64,000 bases of DNA from Castor canadensis (taxonomy: Eukaryota > Chordata > Mammalia > Rodentia > Castoridae). Positions 13,487 through 22,190 of this stretch are shown here, piece by piece (position 1 is the stretch's first letter; every line of letters starts with the position of its first letter). The notes beneath the pieces were generated by a model, which was given only the letters and a program-made list of their open reading frames with translations, had not been told where the DNA came from and did not search any database. The stretch lies in the NCBI RefSeq assembly GCF_047511655.1, contig NC_133390.1, positions 131,803,583-131,867,582 of the forward strand, given 5' to 3'. The position numbers and the translations under genes are program-made.

Positions 13487-16471
13487 ACAGACACAAACAC
13501 AGGAAAAAAAATCAACTTGATTGAGGAGAACTTACTTACCAAAAACTACATCCATTTAAAATGTTATTTTAACATAGTTAATTCTTGCTGACTCAACAGG
13601 ATGAATGATCCTAAACTGCAAATATGAAAATTACTTCCTTGATGTTTGGATGGTTGTATGACAGGTTCAACAGACTTAGCTTTTTTCTTCTTTTAAAGAA
13701 ATTGAGTACTTTACATTTATAGGAGTAGGCTGGATTCCAGCAAGGAAAGTGTTGAGAAGCATCCTGTGGCCAAGCACGCTGATCCAAACCCAGAATGAAG
13801 ACCCAGGAGGAAAAATTAGACCAGGAATGCAGGTAAAAAACTTTTACAAGAACTGTTTTCTAAAGACAAAACATTGGAATGTGGCTATTAAAGGATCACA
13901 CACTGAACTGATCTCTCTCTCTCTCTTTTTTGGCAGTACTGGGGATTGAACCCAGGGGCTTAGGCTTGCTAGGCAAACACTCTCTGCCCATGCCCCCAGA
14001 CCTTTGGTTTTTATTTTGTTTTTGAGACAGGGTCGGTTTTGAACTTGAGATCCTCCTGTCTCTGCCCCCGAATAGCTGGGATTATAGGTGTAGACCACCA
14101 CTCCCTGATGATGTGATGTCTTAAACTTAGCTTCTTTTTAAAAATCTTGGTGCTGGACTGAAAACTGTTGAGCAATACAGGGTAGGGGGAGAAGGGTAAG
14201 GAATTGTAATAGAGTATACTATATAGGTAAAATACCAAGTAAAACCCTACTGAACAATGAATAGACACTAAAACTACGAAGGACAGGAATGTAAAATAGG
14301 TCATGTTAAAGTAACAGTGGGAGGGGGAGGGCAAATAAAGAGGGTAGAGGAGGATGAATATGATTGAGGTACTTTCTATACATGTATGAACAAGGAATTT
14401 TGAAACCTGTTGAAGTCATTTTAAGAAGGAGAGTGAGGGAAGAGGGAGAATAATGGAAGGGATGAACCAAACTGGAGTACAATATATGTATATATGGAAA
14501 TGTTACAACAAAACGCCCGTACAACTATCATATTCTAATAAAAATGTTGTTTAAAAACAGATTAAAAAAAAACAAACCCTTGGTACTGGGGATCAAACCC
14601 AATGCACTAAAACCCCAATGTGCTAAAACATGCCTTCCCACTGAGCTACACCAACCCTAAACTTAGTCTCAAAACCTCATTGATCTACTTATTTATTTAT
14701 CAATTATTTAGATGTACTGGGGTTTGAATTTAGAGCCTCATGCTTGTTAGGCAGGTACTCTACCACTTCAGCCACTCTGTCAGCCCTGTTTGGTGTTAGG
14801 CATTTTTGAGATAGGGTCTTGCTAACTATTTGCCCAGGCTGGCTTTGACCCCCAATCCTCCTGATCTCTGCCTCTCAAGTAGTTACAGATCTCAGGGGTG
14901 AGCCAGTGGCTCAAAACCACTTTTTGGAAGTAGGTATGGCATCTAAATATTTTGCTACTGTAATACATTTAAAAAACAAAGCAATAGATATAAAATTATT
15001 GAAGTAAAAATACTACACATTTACAAAAAGCACAAGCATCATTCACCCTGTTGAATCAGCAATTAGCTACATTAAATTATTAATTTTTTTGGGCAGTACT
15101 GAGGTTTGAACTCAGGACCTCATGCTTGCTAGGCAGGTTCACTATCACTTGAACACTCTGCCAGCCCTTTTTTGTGTTGGGTATTTTTGAGATAGGGTCT
15201 CTCAAACTATCTGCCTAGGTTGGCATCAAACTGTGATCCTCCTGATCTCTACCTCCTGAGTAGCAAGGATTCAGTCATGAGCCACTGGTGCCCCAACAAA
15301 CTACATTAAAATTTAATCCTTTAAATAGATGCAGATCTTTGTATCTAAATTATCCTCAATAAAGTTGATTTAAAAAAGAACACCAAAGTTTTTTTAAAAA
15401 AATAATGAAATTGTAGGTGAATAAAATATGCCACAGCTTTGGAGAGAGCTACCAAAAGTATCTCATGCCAATAGAGTAGTTAAATGCCAAAATGGTATCT
15501 ACTCAAAAGGGTCACGAAGGACCAGTGAGGATATACATCCAGATGTGTGATTGGGACCTGCCTGGCAGAGGGCTGGAAAGCTAACTGGCTGTACCAAAGA
15601 ACACAAATCTTAGGGGATAGACACGACAGTAGAGTGAAGAGCTGGGAAGTGAAGGAGTCTTCTCAGCCTGCTCTGGGAAGCAAAGCTGGTGGGGCTCAGA
15701 TTCTGGGTCCCTTTGCGCTGCTGTGACCCCTTTTACTATCATCCCTTTATCTGGCTTGCCTGGATTTTTGACTCCCATAGGCCTGAATCTGCTGTTGCTT
15801 CCTACTTAAACTCTCCTGATAAGACCTGGCCTAAGTCACAGTCCCAGCTACCTAACTTGTTGGTGAATACAGGGGGAGGGAAGGCCACCACATGGACCTC
15901 AGCTGCTCTTCAGTGGTGCTCACTGTTTACTATTATAAGAATAACCTAGGACTCCTACAGAATGTAGATGTCCAGGCCCGGTTCATATCCTGAGCCAACA
16001 TCTTTCAAAAGGAAAGCACTCTACTACTGAGCTGCGCTCCCAGCCCTTAGTAACTACATGTTGACAAGCTCCAGCCCACAGTTTTCTGAGATGAGGAGAT
16101 CTCAAAAGCCCTTATTGAGAGGGGGAGAATGCAGATCCCATGTCTAGGCCCAAAGAGGCTTATGTTCAGGTTAGAATACCTCCAGGTGGCCGGGCAAACT
16201 GGAAGACATGTATGCGAGTGCCGGTGCTCCCAGCATCAAACATGATCCCGTAGAAGACCTCTTGACCATATGTGGCTAAGTCTGGGATGCTGTGGGCCTG
16301 CTGGCCCCACCGTGCCCCTGAGGCTGCTGCTGCAATGGTGAAGAAGGCCTGGGCAGCAGAAGCCCGGTGCCACTTGATGTAGGCGACATAGATGAACAGG
16401 CCCACGCACAGCCCCAGGGGGTATGCCACCTTCGTCATCCGCAGGGTCCCATGGTTTGCTATCTTTCTCAT
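615..16471 (-). CDS. ENTPD6: ENTPD6, ectonucleoside triphosphate diphosphohydrolase 6 (CD39L2), 11 coding exons, 3' end off window
   Basis: Seen: eleven minus-strand exons (16471-16180, 13157-13081, 11073-10930, 10268-10193, 9508-9473, 8572-8484, 7557-7478, 6657-6593, 4295-4194, 2655-2518, 671-615) join without a frame break into 1156 nt (385 codons plus 1 nt), every intron GT-AG. Residues 17-32 form one hydrophobic segment after a short basic N-terminus (type II anchor or cleavable signal). Apyrase conserved regions are present: ACR1 DAGSTGTR (79-86), ACR2 KATAGLR (152-158), ACR3 NGTDEG (192-197), ACR4 DLGGGSTQ (223-230). NGT and NRT are N-glycosylation sequons. Known of the family: Golgi/secreted enzymes that hydrolyse nucleoside diphosphates, preferring GDP, IDP and UDP, with Ca2+ or Mg2+. 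The product closely matches my recollection of human ENTPD6, whose last ~70 residues, with ACR5, would lie left of position 1. No premature stop or lost motif residue seen, so it is probably functional. Confidence 0.96.
843..928 (-). repeat. ID-type SINE (tRNA-derived)
   Basis: In reverse complement it reads 'GTGTAGCTCCATGGTTAAGTG ... GGATTTGATCC ... AGCACTGG', i.e. degenerate tRNA A and B boxes followed by an A/T-rich tail. It matches the rodent ID family layout. Confidence 0.8.
1771..1965 (-). repeat. B1-ID dimeric SINE with (TTTA)n tail
   Basis: Reverse orientation: TTTA repeat (tail), then the ID-like half ('ACTAGGGTTTGAAC...GCTAGGCAGGCACTCTACCACTTGAG') and the antisense 7SL half ('GAGATATGG...CCTGGGGCTGGCTTCAAA'). 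The 7SL half is truncated. Confidence 0.8.
2518..2655 (-). CDS. ENTPD6: ENTPD6 exon 11
   Basis: 138 nt, acceptor CTGCAG and donor GTAAGG. It encodes residues 321-366 with [19 protein letters not shown], a conserved hydrophobic segment. One Ala is missing at the exon 10/11 junction relative to the human protein as I remember it, consistent with a small acceptor shift. Confidence 0.94.
   Translation of the reverse strand, partial: PAFMICAPTEYRKFFEIKCTGHKRWITWTFMLSPTTMTLQPVWAS
2656..4193. other. ENTPD6 intron 10
   Basis: Mostly unique sequence. Around 3448-3512 there is a very degenerate ID-like half (GTGGTTCAAGTGGTAGT...GGATTCAAATC). No gene seen. Confidence 0.8.
4194..4295 (-). CDS. ENTPD6: ENTPD6 exon 10
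   Basis: 102 nt, acceptor TTTCAG and donor GTAAGA. It encodes residues 287-320 ([14 protein letters not shown]...[16 protein letters not shown]), a variable loop with a Cys expected to be disulphide-bonded in the secreted fold. Confidence 0.94.
4296..6592. other. ENTPD6 intron 9
   Basis: Non-coding. It contains a likely MIR fragment near 4600-4680 (minus), an ID fragment (5062-5135, minus) and a MaLR-type LTR (5923-6292). The remainder is unique. Confidence 0.8.
5923..6292 (+). mobile_element. Solo LTR of MaLR type (MST/ORR1-like)
   Basis: It starts 'CTATGGTTTGGATAAGTG...CCCCCAAA', includes 'GGAGTGAGGTCACTAAGG' and ends 'CACAAACCAAAATGAACCTTT...GCTAATAC'. These are recognisable landmarks of MST/MaLR LTRs. 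No internal region is attached, so it is a solo LTR. Confidence 0.65.
6593..6657 (-). CDS. ENTPD6: ENTPD6 exon 9
   Basis: 65 nt, acceptor CCACAG and donor GTGAGT. It encodes [20 protein letters not shown], the conserved 'YLGLGLM.AR' helix of the family. Confidence 0.94.
6906..7103 (-). repeat. B1-ID dimeric SINE
   Basis: Poly-T tail, antisense ID half, TTTTTTGAGATAAG linker, antisense 7SL half (CCCAGGCTGGCTTCAAACTG ... GATTACAGGTGTGAGCCA). Lies in ENTPD6 intron 8. Confidence 0.9.
7478..7557 (-). CDS. ENTPD6: ENTPD6 exon 8
   Basis: 80 nt, acceptor CCCCAG and donor GTGGGT. It encodes residues 239-264 ([11 protein letters not shown]...[11 protein letters not shown]), with an NRT sequon at 256-258. 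The exon is more GC- and CpG-rich than the flanking introns. Confidence 0.94.
7763..7975 (-). repeat. B1-ID dimeric SINE
   Basis: Antisense ID half (GGGGATTGAACCCAGAGCC...GAGCTACATTCCCAG) followed by an antisense 7SL half (GAGACAGG...TACCCAGGCTG...ACTGGGATTACA). Lies in ENTPD6 intron 7, close to exon 8. Confidence 0.88.
8484..8572 (-). CDS. ENTPD6: ENTPD6 exon 7 (ACR4)
   Basis: 89 nt with acceptor TCTAG and donor GTAACC. It encodes residues 209-238 including ACR4, the second phosphate-binding loop [11 protein letters not shown]. It ends at a codon boundary after RVE. Confidence 0.95.
9473..9508 (-). CDS. ENTPD6: ENTPD6 exon 6 (36-nt microexon-like exon)
   Basis: Only 36 nt (acceptor TTACAG, donor GTGCGT). 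It encodes the last Gly of ACR3 and [11 protein letters not shown], the conserved strand after it. Frame 1 to frame 1, so skipping would delete 12 residues without a frameshift. Confidence 0.93.
10193..10268 (-). CDS. ENTPD6: ENTPD6 exon 5 (ACR3)
   Basis: 76 nt with acceptor TTTAG and donor GTAGAG. It encodes residues 172-196 ending in MNGTDE. The NGTDEG motif is ACR3, whose Glu is the expected catalytic base of GDA1/CD39 enzymes. The NGT is also a glycosylation sequon. Confidence 0.95.
10291..10415 (+). repeat. B1 SINE (7SL-derived monomer)
   Basis: Sense B1: AGCTGGGTATGGTGGTGCAT...AGGAGGCAGAGACAGGAGGA...GTTCAAGGCCAGCCTAC, with an A-rich tail. Just upstream of ENTPD6 exon 5 in intron 4. Confidence 0.9.
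10741..10872 (-). repeat. B1 SINE
   Basis: Antisense B1 with a TTTTG-rich tail: GAGACAGGG...CCAGGCTGGACTTGAACTTG...GAATTATAGGCATG. Ends about 60 bp before ENTPD6 exon 4. Confidence 0.88.
10930..11073 (-). CDS. ENTPD6: ENTPD6 exon 4 (ACR2)
   Basis: 144 nt, phase 0 to phase 0, acceptor CATAG and donor GTGAGC (10929-10924). It encodes residues 124-171 with the ACR2 motif [11 protein letters not shown] that helps form the nucleotidase active-site cleft. Its last bases are partly duplicated in the upstream intron (see findings). Confidence 0.95.
12522..12612 (-). repeat. ID-type SINE
   Basis: Antisense tRNA-derived unit: TTTTTTTGTGGTGTTGGGGA...GCTAGGCAAGCACTTTACCA. Degenerate. Confidence 0.75.
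12663..12740 (+). repeat. ID-type SINE
   Basis: Sense tRNA-derived unit with A box-like TAGATTAGTGGTAGAGTGC and B box-like GTGTTTAATACCC, then CCAGTGCCAAAAA. Confidence 0.75.
13081..13157 (-). CDS. ENTPD6: ENTPD6 exon 3
   Basis: 77 nt between acceptor TAG (13160-13158) and donor GTAATC (13080-13075). It completes the split Glu codon and encodes residues 98-123, including the family-typical stretch [19 protein letters not shown]. It ends at a codon boundary. Confidence 0.95.
13385..13485 (+). repeat. ID-type SINE fragment with (TG)n microsatellite
   Basis: GGGATGTGGCTCAGTAATAGAGCAC... then about 40 bp of TG repeat (13443-13484), which replaces the usual end of the SINE. The length is likely polymorphic. 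Confidence 0.8.
13926..14108 (-). repeat. B1-ID dimeric SINE with (CT)n
   Basis: CT repeat plus poly-T tail (13911-13932), ID half (GGGGATTGAACCCAGGGGC...), linker TTTTTGAGACAGGG, 7SL half ending GGGATTATAGGTGTAGACCA. Confidence 0.88.
14575..14660 (-). repeat. ID-type SINE
   Basis: Antisense unit GGTACTGGGGATCAAACCC...CCACTGAGCTACACCAACCC, with an internal short duplication of the CACTAAAACCCCAATG type. Confidence 0.75.
14690..14922 (-). repeat. B1-ID dimeric SINE
   Basis: TTTA-rich tail, ID half (TACTGGGGTTTGAATTT...CTACCACTTCAGCCAC), linker TTTTTGAGATAGGGTCTTGC, 7SL half ending GGGGTGAGCCAGTGGC. Confidence 0.9.
15083..15297 (-). repeat. B1-ID dimeric SINE
   Basis: Near-complete antisense copy: AGTACTGAGGTTTGAACTC...CTTGAACACTCTGCCAGCCC...TTTTTGAGATAGGGTC...CTAGGTTGGCATCAAACTG...TCATGAGCCACTGG. 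Confidence 0.9.
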
Positions 16472-16506
16472 TTCTTAGTCTCCCAAGGACTGTGCAGCAG
16501 CTGCTT
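16180..16506 (-). CDS. ENTPD6: ENTPD6 exon 2 (first coding exon, start codon at 16471)
   Basis: The acceptor is a pyrimidine tract ending CTTCCAG at 16507-16512; the donor is GTATTC at 16179-16174. Bases 16506-16472 are 5'UTR. The initiator Met (16471-16469) is directly preceded by TAA GAA in the same frame, so no longer in-frame product can begin upstream in this exon; the -3 base is G, an acceptable Kozak context. It encodes residues 1-97: basic N-terminus, membrane segment (17-32), a variable alanine-rich stem, and ACR1, the phosphate-binding loop. It ends in phase 1. Confidence 0.95.
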
Positions 16507-17072
16507 CTGGAAGGGAAGAGAGGCATGAAAACCATACTATGTTGCTAGGTTTCAGTGTGCATCAGAAGTTCCCAGGTCCAGGGGTAAAATCCTCAACCAG
16601 GAACTGGACTGTATTTTCCCTGGAGTCAAGAGGCTTCATTTAATCCTCCAGATGACTCTGGAAGATCTGGTCCAGAACTGAGGGTTAAACACTGTAGTAT
16701 AATCTGCCTTATAGGTACTAAAGAGGCATAGCCTCTCTAGGGGTCATTCCACAAAAACTACTTTGGAACACACAGCTGCTTCTATCAAAAAGCCCTGGTT
16801 AGGAGTGTCCCTAGACCATTTAAGGTAACAGAAGTACACATCTCTCTCTTCTTTGAATCCTTACTCTACTCCCATTCAGGCAATTTACTTTTCCAAAGGT
16901 TTAAAGCCTGCCCTTGGACAACTACAGAAAGCCTGAGGCAACTGTAGTTTGTTTTTCCACAAGTTTAACAGATGCCCCTTTCATTCACAACGTGCATTCC
17001 TGCCAAGGAGGAAGTAATGTCTGTGTACTTTCAAAGCCTATAAAAATTCTGCCCAGAAAACAAAATAAGCTA

Positions 17073-17195
17073 ATTGGCTGGGTGTGGTGGTCCATGCCTA
17101 TAATCCCAGTGGTGAGTGGGTGTTGGAGGCAAGAGGATCACGACTTCAAGGACTACCAGGGCTATATAGTGAAACCCTGTCTCAACAAACAATTT
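17073..17195 (+). repeat. B1 SINE
   Basis: GGCTGGGTGTGGTGGTCCAT...CCTATAATCCCAG...GGCAAGAGGATCACGA...CTATATAGTGAAACCCTGTC. Sense B1 monomer. Confidence 0.9.
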
Positions 17196-17345
17196 ATTTC
17201 AGCACCATTATTTTTTGTTTCATACACTCCAGAATGAAAGCATTTGTTTAAGTTTTGTTAGTAGTTCCTGGCCTTCCACAGACAAGAATGAGGACCTTGA
17301 TCTTCAGGGCTCCCTTGCTCTTGAGGAAAGTCCATTGGTCTCTCT

Positions 17346-17450
17346 CTTTTTTTTTTTTTTTTTTTTTTGGTGGTACTGGGCTTTAAACTCAAAGCCTCCT
17401 GCTTGCTAGGCAGGTGTTCTACCACTTGAGCCACCCCCCTCCCCTGCTCC
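17346..17450 (-). repeat. ID-like half of a B1-ID SINE
   Basis: Poly-T (about 20) followed by GGTGGTACTGGGCTTTAAAC...GCTAGGCAGGTGTTCTACC. The 7SL half is absent, so it is a truncated or monomeric copy. Confidence 0.82.
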
Positions 17451-18254
17451 ATCACTCTCTTGATGAGTGGAGCAGCCAATCCTGGAGGAGCAGGAGGCTT
17501 GGAGTGCAGGCTGGGAACAGGACATGGTTCCTGCTGGAAGCAGTGTGTGACGATGGGCAAGCTAGTCCCAACTTGTTTGCAAGGTGGGGTTGTTCACAGG
17601 TAAGCTGCCTCCTGACACTGAGGGGACTCAGTGTGTTCAGGATGGCTATAGAGAACACAGATAATGCAGGCTTTGCAGAGGCACAGAGCTGGAAACATCC
17701 CCTGGGAACCAAGGGCAGTGATGGGCAGGAGGACCATGTGGTGCACTGCCTGAGGAGGCAGACCGTGAAGAGGGGCAAGCCGAGGCAGCTACATGCCAAT
17801 CTTGAGGCTACCTGGGGGGGGGCAGGAATGGAATGAAAGGGACCCTTAGGAGACAGCATGAAGCAGGTCTTCCTTGGTCCCACTTGCCTGGGTTCCAGCT
17901 CGTGGTCACACCTGGATGTCACTGTGCCCCCGGAGCTCAGGTCAGACAAGTGCTGCCTTTGTGCGCCTGGCAGAGCTGGGGCAGGAGACAACACATATCA
18001 TCCCTCCTCAGCATCTGCCATGTGCTGGCTCCAAGATGGCTTTCTGGCAGATGCCGAGAGGCAACCCTCCTCTCCACCCCCAGCTCTTGCCTTTCTTTGT
18101 GTCCTACTACATTTGGAAGCTTCCCACTGCTCTCAGAATCATGTTTCCACCCCCTGCTATGGCTTGGCCACTGCAACTTCATCTCACTCCTCTTTCACCC
18201 TTGCCCATGTGTTCTCCAAATACCAAAAACACAGTACCTCCTTCTGCCCTGAGA

Positions 18255-18530
18255 ACTCAGCTCTGCCTTGCCTCAGACCTTGTGCACACTGTTACCCATT
18301 CTCAGAATGCTTGTCCATCAATCTGGCCAACTCTGTCCAACTGTGACTTATCTCAATGCCTCTGCTGAATGGTTCTGCCACCTTCTCCAATACACCCATC
18401 TGGTACATCATCTGTCATGCGCTCTGAGCTCCCTGCAACTGCCATCATCTGCAGTGATGTCAGTGTTTGTGGGATTAGTTCCTGAAGGTCTGTGTCTCCT
18501 CTCTAAGCTGTGAGCCCCCCAAAGGGAGAG
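18255..18530 (+). repeat. L2 LINE fragment
   Basis: Contains 'CTCAGAATGCTTGTCC', 'CTGCCACCTTCTCC' and 'CTGTGAGCCCCCCAAAGGG', matching the order of the ancient L2 3' end (assignment from memory, diverged). Confidence 0.5.
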
Positions 18531-18645
18531 ACACAGTCCCCCAGCATGGCACATAGGCTCTTATCTGCTACACAAAATGATGCTCTTCCACCCAATCTTC
18601 CATATATCATCACCAGACACACAAAGAGCCCCTGTTTAGAGGATC

Positions 18646-18770
18646 ATTTTTCTTCCCTTCCCTTCCTTTTCCTTCCCTTCCCTTCCTTTTCCTTCCCTTT
18701 GCTTCCTTCCTTCTTTCCTTTCTTTTGGCAGTACTGGGGTTTAAATCCAGGGCCATGCACTCCACACCTC
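18646..18770 (-). repeat. (CCTT)n-rich microsatellite plus ID SINE end
   Basis: About 80 bp of CTTCC/TTCC repeats flowing into GGCAGTACTGGGGTTTAAATCC, the end of an antisense SINE. The microsatellite probably grew from the SINE tail. Confidence 0.8.
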
Positions 18771-19734
18771 CAATCTTAGAATAATAGCAAGGTGGTGGAA
18801 TAGGAAGCTTGAGGCCTTTGTTCTCTTATGAAAAGGTTTAAGACTAAATAAACAAACAAACAAATAAATCAACCAACCAACCAGAGACTGGCTAAAAAAT
18901 ATATATAGAAGCTTTCGGAAAAAAGTTAAAGATCTTCAGCAATCAAGAGAATGCCCAGTAAGGAAAAGCCACACTCAGGATGGTAAGAAATTTTCTGGTG
19001 TTGTACTCCCTCATTGCCCTGCTCTCGGATAGGCACTGGAAATACTGGACAAAGGCTTTAAAAAAAGTATCTTAAGGATGCTGAAGTGCTAGAAGAAAAT
19101 ACAAAGAATTAAAAGAAATCAGGAAAAGGACATATGACAACAAATAAGAATATGAAAAGGGAGACAGAGATTATAAGAAGGAAATAAATAGAAATTGTGG
19201 AGTTGAAAATAAAACTAAATAGAAAACTTGACTAGGACATATCAGTAGAATATTTTAATAGGCAGAAGCATCAGCAAACCTGAACACAGGACATCTGAAG
19301 TTATCAAGTCAGTGGAGCAAAAAGAAAGAAGAATGAACAGAGCCTAAGGGACTTCTGAATACCATTAACCATACACACAAAATTAAGAGTCCACAAGGAA
19401 GAGAGAGAGAGAAAAGGGCAAGGGATTATTTGAAGAAACAATTGCTGAACAATTCCCAAATTTGAGGAAAGACATGAATACAAACACTTAAGAAGCTCAG
19501 TGAATTCCATGGAGGATAAACCCAGAGATCCATACCAGGACATAATAATCTAACCAAATCACCAGAAGACAAAGGAAGAATCCTGAAGGCAGCAAGAGAA
19601 AAGTGACTCATACCTAACAAAGAATCATTTGGATCACCAGCCAATTTATTGGCAAAAACACTGGAGGCCAGAAGGAAGCTAGATAATATATTTAAATTGT
19701 TCACTGAAAGGAAAAAAAAAATCTGTCATCATAG

Positions 19735-19862
19735 TTGGGCATGGTGGTACAGGCCTGTAATCCCAGCCAGCACTTGGAAGGCTGAGGCAGGAGGATCAAG
19801 AGTTCCAGCCCAGCCTGGGCTACACAGTAAAGTCCTATCTCAAAACAAATACAAAACAAACA
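19735..19862 (+). repeat. B1 SINE inside the L1/HAL1 element
   Basis: GGGCATGGTGGTACAGGCCT...GGAAGGCTGAGGCAGGAGGA...CAGCCTGGGCTACACAGTAA with an A-rich tail. Inserted between ORF1-like and 3'-end-like parts. Confidence 0.9.
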
Positions 19863-20751
19863 ACAAAGAAAATCCCCTGCAACAAAGAATTCTACATTCA
19901 GCAGAACTACCCTTCAAAAGTGAGGGGAAAATGAAGACATGCTCAGATAAATAAAAGCTGAGTTCATTACCACTAGCCTTGTCCTCCAAGTATGCTAAAG
20001 TTGAAATAAGTGGATATAGACAGTAATTAAAAACTATCACAAAATGTAAAGACTCCCAGCAAAGGTAAATACATGGAGAAATATAAAAACCAATGGGGCC
20101 ACATCAAACTAAAAAGCTTCTGTACAGTAAACAATAAATAAAAAAGGCAACCTATGGAATGGGAGAAAATATTTGCAAACAAATTAATTACCAGGATATA
20201 TAAAGAACTCTTAAAACTCAACAACAAAAAATAACTTGACTTAAAAAAAAGACGGGGACATATTTCTCCAAAGATGTACAGATGGCCAACAAGCACAGGA
20301 AAAAATGCTCAACATCATTAATCATTACAGAAACACAAAGCCACAATGAGATATTATCTCACATCCATTAAGATGGCCACTATCAAAAACAAACAAAGAA
20401 CCCCTCCCATAAAAAGACAAGTGTTGGTGAGAATGTAGAGAAACTGGAACCCCTGGGCACTGCTGGTGGGAGTGTAAAATGGTATACCTGCTATGGAAAA
20501 TAGTATGGCACTTCCTCTAAAAAGAAAAAAACAGAATTATCATATGATCTAGCAATACCACTTCTGAGTACATATCCAAAGAAACTGAAGTCAGGATCTC
20601 AAAGATATATTTGCATAACCCATATTCATTGAAGCTTATTCACAAAAGCCAAGAGGTGGATGCAACTCAAATGTCTGTTGACAGATGAAAGAGAAACAAA
20701 ACATGGTCTAGCCACACAATGGAATATTTTTCAGTCTTAAAAAAGAAAGCA

Positions 20752-20840
20752 CTGGGGATTTAGCTCAGTGGTAGAGTGCATACTTAGCATGCATAGGTCT
20801 TGGATTCAATCCTTAGCAACACAAAAAAAATTAATAAAAG
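20752..20840 (+). repeat. ID SINE inside the L1 3' end
   Basis: GGGGATTTAGCTCAGTGGTA (A box) ... GGATTCAATCC (B box) ... AGCAACACAAAAAAAATT. Interrupts the L1 at the 'cannot walk' junction AAAAAAGAAA / GAAGGAAATTC. Confidence 0.88.
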
Positions 20841-21191
20841 GAAGGAAATTCTGACATATGCTACAACCTGGATGAACCTGGAGGACATTCTACTAAGTGA
20901 AATAAGCCAGTCACAAAAAGACAAAAACTGTATTATTCTACTTATATGAAGTACCTAGAGTAGTCAAATTAATAGACACAGAAAGTAGAATGGTGGTCGC
21001 TAGTGACTGTGAGGAGAGGGGAATGGGGATTTATTGGATATAGAGTTTCAACTGGGGAAGAAAAGGTTTAGGAGATGGATGGATGGTGGTGATTTTTTTT
21101 TTATTGGTGATGTTTGCACAACAATGTGTATGTACTTTAGTCACAGAACTGTACACTTAAAAATGGCTAAGATGGTAAATTTTGTTATGCA

Positions 21192-21632
21192 TACTGTTAT
21201 AGTTTGGACATAACTCCAAAGGTTCATGTGTTAAAGCATGGTCCCCAGGTGATAGTGCTATTGAGAGGTGATTAGATCGTAAGGGTGCTAACTTCATCAT
21301 GGGTTAACCCATTGATGAGCTCATATCTGAATAGGCTATTAGAAGATGGGGCTGAATTAGAGGAAGCAGGTCACTAGGGCATGCTTTTGAAGCGTATATC
21401 CTGTTCTCAGCCCCTTTCTCTTCCCACTCTCTCTGTTTCCTGACTGTCATGAGGTAAGGAGCTTTCCTCCACTATACCCTTCTGTCAAGATGTTTCTGGC
21501 TTGCCACAGGCCTAAAAGCAATGGAAACAGCTGGCCACAGATTGAAACTTCTGCAACTGTGAGCCAAAATGAATCTTTCCTCCTGTAAGTTGTTTATTTC
21601 AGCTATTTTATCATAGTGGCAAAAATCTATCA
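21192..21632 (+). mobile_element. Solo LTR of MaLR type (MST-like)
   Basis: Starts 'TTATAGTTTGGACATAACTC', contains 'GAGAGGTGATTAGATCGTAA' and 'GTGAGCCAAAATGAATC', and ends near 'AAAAATCTATCA'. The order of landmarks fits an MST/MaLR LTR. Confidence 0.65.
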
Positions 21633-21959
21633 TATTTTATTACAATAAAAATAATCTTTCAATGGCTGAGGCAATGTGTGGTATCAGTAACATAAGTGGG
21701 TATAGGTAGGGCTGTAAAGGAGAGGAGGCCAGGCAGGTAACATACATGAGTTCTGTGAGTGGAGGATGAAAGAAAATGCAGTGGAGGTGGGGAAGAGGCA
21801 GAAGGTGGGGCCTGCCCACCACGGGAAATTCAAACTCTTGGTTCTCATCATGCCTCACTTTTTTTTAAATTGTATTATCGTTATTCTGGGTGTACATTAT
21901 GACATTTACAAAAGTTCTTACAATATATCATAGTTGAATTCACCTCCTTCTTTTCTTTT

Positions 21960-22185
21960 TCTTTCCTTTTCTTTTTTGGTGGTACTGGGGATTGAATTTA
22001 GGATCTCACACTTGCTAGGCAAGTGCTCTATCACTGGTAACACAGTGCCAGTCCTTTTTGCTTTTAGTTTGTTTTCAGATAGGGTGTTGTACTTTTTTGC
22101 CCTGGCTAGCCTCTGGCTGAGCTCCTCCTACCCACACCTTCCGAGTAACTGGATTATAGGTGTGCATTTGTCATGTCTCACTCTG
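21960..22185 (-). repeat. B1-ID dimeric SINE
   Basis: CTTTT-rich tail, GGTGGTACTGGGGATTGAAT... ID half, CAGATAGGGTGTTG linker, GCCCTGGCTAGCCTC ... GGATTATAGGTGTGCA 7SL half. Confidence 0.85.
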
Positions 22186-22190
22186 AAAAA

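Larger units (their letters stand above)
13158..16179. other. ENTPD6 intron 2, SINE-rich
   Basis: Holds four B1-ID or ID SINEs in antisense orientation to the window (same sense as the gene) within 1.4 kb, plus unique sequence at 15300-16000. No exon seen. Confidence 0.8.
18785..21190 (+). mobile_element. Old LINE-1/HAL1-like element: 5' end and ORF1 joined to the L1 3' end
   Basis: The start has 'GCAAGGTGGTGGAATAGGAAGC', like L1/HAL1 5' ends. 19100-19710 reads as a decayed ORF1 (matches around 'CAGCAAGAGAAAAG' and 'CTGGAGGCCAGAAGGAAG'). After a B1 insertion, 20040-21190 matches the end of ORF2 and the 3'UTR ('CTAAAAAGCTTCTG', 'AACATCATTAATCATTA', 'GGAATATTTTTCAG', 'GTACACTTAAAAATGG'). The RT/endonuclease part is missing. 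Many stops. Confidence 0.7.

Noticed and set aside
17452..17994. 180-codon open frame on the minus strand in ENTPD6 intron 1
   Set aside because: No domain, composition like random G/C-rich sequence, overlapping open frames on the plus strand, and MIR/L2-like traces in the same area.
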